The position numbers were made by a program, and so were the translations under genes. DNA of 5,201 nucleotides from an uncultured Clostridia bacterium. Its GTDB lineage: Bacteria > Bacillota > Clostridia > UBA1381. The stretch's first letter is position 1. Each line of letters opens with the position of its first letter. Below the pieces are notes generated by a model. It saw nothing but the letters and a program-made list of their open reading frames with translations. It made no database searches and was not told the DNA's origin. The stretch covers positions 1 to 5,201 of the forward strand of contig CAJUFV010000084.1 in assembly GCA_910585795.1 (NCBI GenBank), written 5' to 3'. This document shows positions 1 to 5,201 of the stretch, in pieces.

Positions 1-11
1 AAATTCATCAT

Positions 12-18
12 CGGAGGA
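12..18 (+). promoter_or_regulatory. Ribosome-binding site of the ABC exporter gene
   Basis: CGGAGGA contains the GGAGG core at 13-17, 8 bases before the ATG at 26. It favours this start over the in-frame ATGs at 50 and 56, which would lie too far from it. No promoter can be judged because only 25 bases precede the gene. Confidence 0.85.
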
Positions 19-25
19 TAATCAA

Positions 26-1792
26 ATGAAAAAACAAAATGACAAGCAAATGAAAATGGGATACCTTATAAAACGCTTTATCCCATATTTCAAAAAATAT
101 AAATGGATACTTATTCTTGATTTACTGTGCGCTTCGCTGACAACAGTGTGCGAGCTTGTTTTTCCAATGCTTGTACGATACATAACAGATATGGGCATTA
201 ACAATATGGCGGGACTTACTGTAGGAATTATTCTGAAGATAGGTCTTTTTTATCTTATTCTGAGAATAATTGATTCCGCCGCTAATTTTTATATGGCGGA
301 CACAGGACATATAATGGGCGCGAAAATTGAAACAGATATGCGGCGGGATTTATTCGCTCATCTTCAAACACTCTCACATTCATATTACGCAGAGCATAAA
401 GTCGGTCAGATTATGGCCAGAATTACCAGTGACCTTTTTGACATTACCGAATTCGCGCATCACTGTCCCGAAGAATTTTTTATCGCGGGCTTAAAAATAA
501 TTGTTTCTTTTATTATACTATGCGGCGTCAATGTGCCTCTGACAATTATAATGTTCGCGTCGCTGCCGCTCATATTCGCATTTGTTAAATTCTTTAATAC
601 AAAAATGCGCAGAGCCTTTAAAATGCAGCGTAATCAGATAGGTGAAATAAATTCTCAGGTTGAGGATTCACTTCTTGGCATACGCGTTGTGAAATCCTTC
701 GCCAATGAAGATATTGAAACGGAAAAATTTGAGGACGGCAACAAAAAATTCCTGAACACAAAAAAGCTCGGTTATTTTTATATGGCAGGCTTCCATACCT
801 CAAACAGAGCATTTGAAGGCGTTATGTATCTTATTGTCGTTGTGGCGGGCGCTCTGTTTATGATAAACGGAAAAATAAGTCCTGCTGACCTTACGGCATA
901 TTTGCTGTATGTCAGCACACTGCTCGCGACCCTGCGGACTATTATTCAATTTACAGAACAGTTTCAGCGTGGAATGACAGGCATTGAACGCTTTCTTGAA
1001 ATAATGGACGCGCCGTCTGATATTACTGAAAAAGAAAACGCTGCTGAGCTAAAAAATGTTAAAGGAAATATCACCTTTGATTCTGTCAGCTTCCATTATC
1101 AAGACGATAATAACAACATACTCACAAATATCAGCCTTGATATAAAGAAAGGTGACAGTGTCGCTCTTGTCGGTCCGTCCGGCGGTGGAAAAACAACTAT
1201 GTGTAACCTTATTCCCCGTTTCTACGACGTCACAGCAGGACGTATCCTTATTGACGGACAGGACATTAAAAATGTCACTCTGAAATCCCTGCGCGACTCA
1301 ATTGGAGTTGTTCAGCAGGATGTATATTTATTCTCAGGCACTGTATATGAAAATATTGCCTATGGTCTGCCGGAAGCAAGCCTTAAAGACGTGATTGAAG
1401 CGGCAAAGCTGGCAGGAGCGCATGAATTTATCTCCTCGCTTGAAAACGGCTATGACACATATGTCGGTGAACGCGGCGTCAAGCTGTCCGGCGGTCAAAA
1501 ACAAAGAATAAGTATCGCTAGAGTATTTTTAAAAAACCCGCCTATTCTTATTCTTGACGAAGCCACCTCGGCTCTTGACAATGAAAGCGAAAAAATTGTT
1601 CAGGATTCGCTGGAAAAGCTTGCGAAAGGCAGGACTGTTTTCACCATTGCCCACAGACTTACAACTATACGCAACGCTAATATAATACTAGTCCTTACAG
1701 AAAACGGCATCGAGGAACAGGGTACTCATCAGGAGCTTATTGATAAGGGCGGCTTATATTATAATCTGTACAGTATGTACGCGTCATTATAA
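26..1792 (+). CDS. ABC exporter half-transporter, fused permease and ATPase (ABCB/MsbA-like)
   Basis: This 588-residue membrane protein should use ATP hydrolysis to export a substrate that the sequence does not identify; lipids, drugs and peptides are the usual cargoes of such proteins. Hydrophobic segments near residues 27-50, 63-83, 150-168, 170-190, 264-281 and 286-305 fit the six-helix type IV exporter fold. The nucleotide-binding domain starts near residue 345. It has Walker A GPSGGGKTT (383-391, Lys389), a Q-loop in VVQQD (Gln431), signature LSGGQ (487-491), Walker B ILILDE (507-512, catalytic Glu512), D-loop SALD (515-518) and the switch histidine His543. No ATPase residue is degenerate, so a homodimer is possible, although a heterodimeric partner upstream of the window cannot be excluded. 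The length is normal for a half-transporter. The next gene starts 23 bases downstream, suggesting one transcript. The family call is secure; the substrate is unknown. Confidence 0.95.
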   Translation: MKKQNDKQMKMGYLIKRFIPYFKKYKWILILDLLCASLTTVCELVFPMLVRYITDMGINNMAGLTVGIILKIGLFYLILRIIDSAANFYMADTGHIMGAKIETDMRRDLFAHLQTLSHSYYAEHKVGQIMARITSDLFDITEFAHHCPEEFFIAGLKIIVSFIILCGVNVPLTIIMFASLPLIFAFVKFFNTKMRRAFKMQRNQIGEINSQVEDSLLGIRVVKSFANEDIETEKFEDGNKKFLNTKKLGYFYMAGFHTSNRAFEGVMYLIVVVAGALFMINGKISPADLTAYLLYVSTLLATLRTIIQFTEQFQRGMTGIERFLEIMDAPSDITEKENAAELKNVKGNITFDSVSFHYQDDNNNILTNISLDIKKGDSVALVGPSGGGKTTMCNLIPRFYDVTAGRILIDGQDIKNVTLKSLRDSIGVVQQDVYLFSGTVYENIAYGLPEASLKDVIEAAKLAGAHEFISSLENGYDTYVGERGVKLSGGQKQRISIARVFLKNPPILILDEATSALDNESEKIVQDSLEKLAKGRTVFTIAHRLTTIRNANIILVLTENGIEEQGTHQELIDKGGLYYNLYSMYASL

Positions 1793-1800
1793 TAAATTAC

Positions 1801-1806
1801 AGGAAG
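1801..1806 (+). promoter_or_regulatory. Ribosome-binding site of the DUF6194-like gene
   Basis: AGGAAG lies 9 bases before the ATG at 1816, within the 23-base gap after the transporter stop codon. It is a moderate site and fixes the start. The gap has no room for a promoter and terminator, which supports co-transcription with the transporter. Confidence 0.6.
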
Positions 1807-1815
1807 TTTATAAAT

Positions 1816-2265
1816 ATGGAACCAGATAAAATACTAAGCTATTGTCTTGATAACCTCGATGATGTTGTTCTGGCTGAAAGCTGGGGCGAAAAAGGAATAT
1901 TTTATAACCCGCAAAATATACTCAAACGCGGTATTTATATATTAACGGTTAAGGAAAAGGACGGCGAAAATGACAAAAGCTCTGATTTAAACAGAGATAA
2001 TATTTACCGAGTCAACCTCGGCGTACGCAAAAAAACCTTCATTGAAATATTCGGAGATACGCCGCCTCGTCCCGCAAAAGGAAAGGCTGTTGATATGGAT
2101 TACGATTTTTCCGAGTTAAACCGCCTTATCCCCCACCCCGTTTACGCATGGATGAGCTGGATATGTATATTGAATCCGTCAGAACAAGCCTTCGAGCATC
2201 TAAAACCTCTGATACAGGAAGCTTATGAATACGCCACGGAAAAATTCAGGAAACGAAAGCTGTAA
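1816..2265 (+). CDS. DUF6194-like protein of unknown function
   Basis: This is a 149-residue, probably cytosolic protein with no signal peptide and no membrane helix. From memory it matches the plan of DUF6194 proteins: an N-terminal helix (about 3-20), a Trp-Gly followed by a Phe-Tyr-Asn-Pro segment (23-32), a strand near 39-47, the core RVNLGVRKKTFIEIFG (65-80), and a C-terminal block with IPHPVYAWMSWICILNP (105-121), followed by a long charged helix (about 123-147). The length is about that of a complete single-domain family member. No biochemical role is established for the family as far as I know, and I see no recognisable catalytic motif, so none is assigned. The general look recalls small MmcQ/YjbR-like DNA-binding-fold proteins, but that is only an impression. 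It follows the ABC exporter closely and precedes the lyase by 53 bases. The gene is real: it has an RBS, conserved motifs and a full-length frame. Confidence 0.85.
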   Translation: MEPDKILSYCLDNLDDVVLAESWGEKGIFYNPQNILKRGIYILTVKEKDGENDKSSDLNRDNIYRVNLGVRKKTFIEIFGDTPPRPAKGKAVDMDYDFSELNRLIPHPVYAWMSWICILNPSEQAFEHLKPLIQEAYEYATEKFRKRKL

Positions 2266-2274
2266 ACCGTACCT

Positions 2275-2291
2275 AACCGATACCATCGGTT
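2275..2291. repeat. Perfect inverted repeat before the lyase gene (7-bp arms, 3-base centre)
   Basis: AACCGAT (2275-2281) and ATCGGTT (2285-2291) are exact reverse complements around ACC. The repeat starts 10 bases after the stop codon of the DUF6194-like gene and ends 27 bases before the lyase start. As RNA it would form a short hairpin followed by TTAAATAAAA, which lacks the uninterrupted T-run of an efficient intrinsic terminator. As DNA it has the shape and size of a dimeric repressor operator. A second AAACCG (2264-2269) just upstream could also pair with CGGTTT (2287-2292), giving an alternative fold. I see no convincing -35/-10 pair in the gap. The symmetry is certain; the function is not. 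Confidence 0.55.
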
Positions 2292-2304
2292 TAAATAAAA
2301 CGAG

Positions 2305-2311
2305 AAAGGAG
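2305..2311 (+). promoter_or_regulatory. Strong ribosome-binding site of the lyase gene
   Basis: AAAGGAG lies 7 bases before the ATG at 2319, the best-spaced site in the window. It fixes the start directly before the signal peptide and suggests efficient translation. Confidence 0.85.
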
Positions 2312-2318
2312 AAATAAT

Positions 2319-2390
2319 ATGAACAAAAAACTATTATCATGTATACTGACTGCCTCAATGCTTCTAAGCGCCGAAGCTAATATTTTCGCG
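2319..2390 (+). other. Signal peptide of the PL11 lyase
   Basis: Residues 1-24 show a Lys-Lys N-region (3-4), a hydrophobic core (5-18) and a likely signal peptidase I cut after Ala24 (Ile-Phe-Ala before Ala-Asp); a cut after Ala25 is also possible. Cys8 lies inside the core without a lipobox arrangement, so this is unlikely to be a lipoprotein. It predicts Sec-dependent export, which agrees with the SLH domains at the other end. Confidence 0.85.
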
Positions 2391-5129
2391 GCCGACTTCG
2401 GTATAGGAAAGGAATACCGCGCGGAAGAAGACGCCTCAGCAAAAGCTAAGACACAAGAGCTTTACAGCAAGCGCCCATTTCTGCTAAAGCAGGCTGAGGA
2501 CTTAAACCGCGGACTAACGGCAGTACCGGCAAAGGACGGAGGTATTCTTATCAGCTGGCGTTACCTCGGCACGGACAAAAGCTCATACTACGCGGATTTA
2601 TACAGAAATGACGAGCGCATTTCCAGCGTGTCAGACACTACAAATTATCTGGATAAAGACGGCAAAAACGGAGATAAATACAAGCTTGTAATTTATGATA
2701 GCGCTTCTGCTGTCACAAATTCAGACAGTCCGCGGCTAACACCCTCAAAGCCGATAGATATATCTGAATGTACCGCATGGGATAAGGAATACATGTCAAT
2801 ACCCGTAAAGCAGTATGACAAAGGTAATTATATAGTAGACGACGCCTCTGTCGGCGACCTTGACGGCGACGGCGAGTATGAAATAATTGTGCGCCGCACT
2901 CCGGCGGACTACTTTAATCAGCTCCAGGCAGAAACAGACGAAAAAACAAAGAAAGTGACAAAGGTAATCGACACGCGCGAAGCATATCCGCTTATTGAAG
3001 CGTACAAAATGGACGGAACACATATGTGGACGCTTGACATCGGTAAAAACGAAGTGAATGAAATTGACGTAAACTTCCTTGTATACGACTTTGACGGTGA
3101 CGGTAAATCAGAGGTGGTCATGCGCTCATATGACGGCATGACAGACGGTAAAGGCAACAAAATAGGTATTGCCGACGCTGATTATACACATAGTCTGCAA
3201 AAACAAAAGGACAGACAATATTTGTCGGAGGGTAACGAGTATCTGTCAATGTTTGACGGAGAAACAGGTGCGGAAACAGCGCGTACAGAGCTGCTGCCGA
3301 AACGTGACCCGCTTTCCGGCTGGTCATCAAAGTATAAGGACACCTCGCGTCTTACAAAGCGCGCCAGCCATTTTCTTCTGTCGACAGCTTATCTTGACGG
3401 TGAGCATCCAAGCATTGTTATGCTGCGCGGTGCGTGGGATGCTGTAAAGCTGGCGGCATGGGACTATAAAGACGATAAATTCAGCAGCTTATGGCAGTAC
3501 GATTCAGGAGATACGCAGACAACAGAAAATATGTATAACGCAGGCTATCACAGTCTTGCTGTCGCTGATATAGACTTTGACGGAAAGGATGAGATTCTTT
3601 CAGGCGCCGGAGCGATTGACGATAACGGAAAATTTATGTACGCGACATACGCGGAGACTGACGGAGAAAAAATCAAGCTAGGCCACGGCGACGCGTTTGA
3701 CACAGCAAAAATGGACCCAAACTATAACGGATATTATATATGGGCATGTCACGAAACAAAAGAGCTTCCCGCAAATATTGATTTGCATGACGCGCGTACG
3801 GGACAGGTTATTTACGGTTTCAACAAGCCAAAGGACACAGGACGCTCAAGAGCGGCAGACATTGACCCGACAAGTGAGGGCTGGGAGGTCTGGGGTTCAA
3901 CCGGCACTCCGCTTATGTCATATGACGGCAAGCCGCTTGTATCCGGTATAGCTGAAAAATTACAGCCCGCGTTAGACAGCGGCACATTAAAGCTAACTAC
4001 AGGTGAAACACTCGCCGACGGATGGAATACCTTTAAATACAGATACGCTGACGGCTCATTTATGAAGGATACAGAAACAGGACAGGAAATCACAGCAACA
4101 CTGCCTATGAACTTTAAAGTGTTCTGGGACGGAGATTTACTGTCAGAGCTTGTAGACAATATCACTATTTCAAAATATAACTGGAACGATAAATGTGTGG
4201 ATATTCTATATGAGGCAAACGGATGCGCCTCAAATAACGGTACAAAAGCTGTACCGTGTCTTGCGGCTGATATATTCGGCGACTGGCGTGAGGAAATCAT
4301 ATGGCGCGACGCAAACAATACTGAGCTCAGAATCTATGCGACACCTTATGAAACAGAATACAAAATTCCAACGCTTATGCACGATATAACCTATCGCGAA
4401 GCTATCGCATGGCAGAATAATCACTATAACCAGCCGGCAAACACTAGCTTTTATATGGGCGCGAAAACAACAACGGTTCCGGCTCCTGAAATAAAGACAA
4501 CATCAGGTATGGTTAATCCCGATTTACAAGCAGCAAACCACCTTGATTTGACAATCAAACATGATACAGCCGGAGGCATAAAACCAATTTCTCCCTCCTC
4601 TCCGTTTACTGATATAGACTCGCACTGGGCAAAGGATTACATTATAGAAATGTACGAAAAAGATATTATAAACGGAATGACTGACACAACCTTCGTTCCC
4701 GACGGCACGGTTACAAAAGGGCAGTTTTCGGCGCTTATAGTAAATTTACTGGGACTTCCATCCGCAAAAACGGATGACAACGCTCACTGGGCAAAAGCAT
4801 TTGCAGACGCGGCAAAGGAAGCGCGTCTTATAGATGAAAATATAAAAGCCGAAACAACCGCTGACCTTGACGAACCAATTACACGCGAGGAAATGGCCTC
4901 CGTCATCATAAGAGCGGCTACATATAAAAATATTAATATTCCTGATTATGAGCGCGCTGTCATGAGTGATTTTGAGTCAATTGCCGAATGGGTTCGGCAG
5001 GATGTCAATGACGCGGTTATTTTAAAAATTATCAGCGGCTTTGATGACGGTACCTTCCGTCCTAAAGAAAACGCGACACGCGCGCAGGCAGCTGTCATGA
5101 TGTCTAAACTGTTCTTATTAATGCAATAA
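2319..5129 (+). CDS. Secreted, SLH-anchored rhamnogalacturonan lyase, polysaccharide lyase family 11 (YesW/YesX-like)
   Basis: This 936-residue surface enzyme should cleave the rhamnose-galacturonate backbone of rhamnogalacturonan I by beta-elimination. A signal peptide (1-24) is followed by a fibronectin-like N-terminal PL11 domain (about 58-145; RGLTAVP 64-70, ISWRYLGTD 78-86). The beta-propeller catalytic domain spans about 150-720. It has calcium-binding-type Asp-rich turns (DLDGDGEYE 180-188, DFDGDGKSE 257-265, DIDFDGKDE 417-425) and family motifs LGHGDA (454-459), DARTG (491-495), DTGRS (506-510), FWDGDLLSEL (602-611), GCASNNGTK (635-643), FGDWREEIIWR (653-663), TLMHD (685-689) and NQPANTSFYMG (704-714). 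Three SLH domains (about 761-936) follow a short linker. Typical PL11 enzymes have about 600 residues; the excess comes from the SLH part and segments near 200-220 and 543-595. Several usually conserved stretches differ (see findings), so endo or exo action cannot be told. No frameshift is seen. Confidence 0.93.
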   Translation: MNKKLLSCILTASMLLSAEANIFAADFGIGKEYRAEEDASAKAKTQELYSKRPFLLKQAEDLNRGLTAVPAKDGGILISWRYLGTDKSSYYADLYRNDERISSVSDTTNYLDKDGKNGDKYKLVIYDSASAVTNSDSPRLTPSKPIDISECTAWDKEYMSIPVKQYDKGNYIVDDASVGDLDGDGEYEIIVRRTPADYFNQLQAETDEKTKKVTKVIDTREAYPLIEAYKMDGTHMWTLDIGKNEVNEIDVNFLVYDFDGDGKSEVVMRSYDGMTDGKGNKIGIADADYTHSLQKQKDRQYLSEGNEYLSMFDGETGAETARTELLPKRDPLSGWSSKYKDTSRLTKRASHFLLSTAYLDGEHPSIVMLRGAWDAVKLAAWDYKDDKFSSLWQYDSGDTQTTENMYNAGYHSLAVADIDFDGKDEILSGAGAIDDNGKFMYATYAETDGEKIKLGHGDAFDTAKMDPNYNGYYIWACHETKELPANIDLHDARTGQVIYGFNKPKDTGRSRAADIDPTSEGWEVWGSTGTPLMSYDGKPLVSGIAEKLQPALDSGTLKLTTGETLADGWNTFKYRYADGSFMKDTETGQEITATLPMNFKVFWDGDLLSELVDNITISKYNWNDKCVDILYEANGCASNNGTKAVPCLAADIFGDWREEIIWRDANNTELRIYATPYETEYKIPTLMHDITYREAIAWQNNHYNQPANTSFYMGAKTTTVPAPEIKTTSGMVNPDLQAANHLDLTIKHDTAGGIKPISPSSPFTDIDSHWAKDYIIEMYEKDIINGMTDTTFVPDGTVTKGQFSALIVNLLGLPSAKTDDNAHWAKAFADAAKEARLIDENIKAETTADLDEPITREEMASVIIRAATYKNINIPDYERAVMSDFESIAEWVRQDVNDAVILKIISGFDDGTFRPKENATRAQAAVMMSKLFLLMQ
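4599..5126 (+). other. Three SLH (S-layer homology) domains at the C-terminus of the lyase
   Basis: Three repeats of about 50 residues lie near residues 761-813, 817-870 and 882-935. Repeat 1 has FTDIDSHWAKDYI, the Ile-Ile-Asn-Gly turn and FVPDGTVTKGQF. Repeat 2 has HWAKAFADAAKEARLI and PITREEMA. Repeat 3 has FESIAEWVRQDVNDAV, ISGFDDGTFRPKENATRAQAA. The wall-binding TRAE-type motif appears as VTKGQ (798-802), ITREE (854-858) and ATRAQ (919-923), so the first copy lacks the usual Arg. SLH triplets fold together and bind secondary wall polysaccharide, holding the enzyme on the cell surface. Confidence 0.93.
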
Positions 5130-5138
5130 AAAATATTT

Positions 5139-5169
5139 AAAAGGAGTTTTTTAAGCTCCTTTTTATTTT
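5139..5169 (+). terminator. Rho-independent terminator after the lyase gene
   Basis: AAAAGGAG (5139-5146) pairs exactly with CTCCTTTT (5156-5163), and the loop can tighten through three further pairs (one of them G-U). The downstream arm runs into a T-rich tract (TTTTATTTT, 5161-5169). It begins 10 bases after the stop codon and should end the transcript of the lyase gene and any read-through from upstream. Confidence 0.88.
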
Positions 5170-5201
5170 ACCGCGTAAATTTATATTTATTTTTCTATAT
5201 T

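Noticed and set aside
2852..2876. Repetitive GACGGC-type DNA in the lyase gene
   Set aside because: It encodes the Asp-Gly calcium-binding turns; the similarity of the DNA units comes from the protein motif, not from a DNA repeat element.
3169..3447. 92-residue alternative-frame open frame on the plus strand
   Set aside because: It lies inside the lyase gene in another frame, is rich in Cys, Arg and Gln, and has no domain or plausible RBS support.
4237..4257. Perfect 8-bp inverted repeat (ACGGTACA / TGTACCGT, 5-base centre)
   Set aside because: It lies inside the lyase frame over the codons of the conserved Asn-Gly-Thr-Lys motif. About one such repeat is expected by chance in a window this size, and there is no T-run after it, so coding constraint explains it.
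3812..4318. 168-residue open frame on the minus strand
   Set aside because: It is fully antisense to the conserved PL11 domain, has no recognisable motif and low-complexity Ser/Pro content, and reads as a shadow of the lyase gene.
26..5129. A complete polysaccharide utilisation or defence system made of all three genes
   Set aside because: The transporter is of the exporter type, no sugar importer, regulator or second pectinase is visible, and no nuclease or toxin-like domain is present. The gene order alone does not support a new system.
5170..5201. AT-rich tail after the terminator
   Set aside because: It is too short to judge; no gene, promoter pair or repeat could be supported.

Overview
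The window looks like chromosome from an anaerobic Gram-positive bacterium of the Clostridia. The base composition is moderately AT-rich, each gene has a purine-rich Shine-Dalgarno sequence at 7 to 9 bases, and the largest protein carries three S-layer homology (SLH) domains, which attach proteins to the secondary polymers of a Gram-positive-type wall. A secreted, wall-anchored pectin lyase suggests a plant-fibre degrader of gut, rumen or a similar habitat. Gut pectin specialists such as Monoglobus are a plausible source, but this is inference and the sequence alone does not fix the genus.

Layout: three genes fill almost the whole window, all on the + strand. The first (26-1792) is a complete ABC exporter half-transporter with membrane and ATPase domains fused and every ATPase motif intact. 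The second (1816-2265), 23 bases downstream, is a small cytosolic protein that I recognise as resembling the DUF6194 family of unknown function. A 53-base gap follows, holding a perfect 7-bp inverted repeat and a strong ribosome-binding site. The third (2319-5129) is a 936-residue secreted protein: signal peptide, a family PL11 rhamnogalacturonan lyase (YesW/YesX type), and three C-terminal SLH domains. An intrinsic terminator (5139-5169) ends the unit, and the last ~30 bases are AT-rich with no visible gene.

How they work together: the lyase should sit on the outer face of the cell and cut the rhamnose-galacturonate backbone of rhamnogalacturonan I, releasing unsaturated oligosaccharides for uptake. 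The first two genes are probably co-transcribed. Neither has an evident role in pectin use: the transporter is of the exporter type, not a sugar importer. The inverted repeat before the lyase gene may mark a transcription boundary or a regulatory site.

I found no RNA gene, mobile element, CRISPR array or clear novel system. The most interesting points are the divergence and extra segments of the PL11 domain and the repeat in front of its gene.
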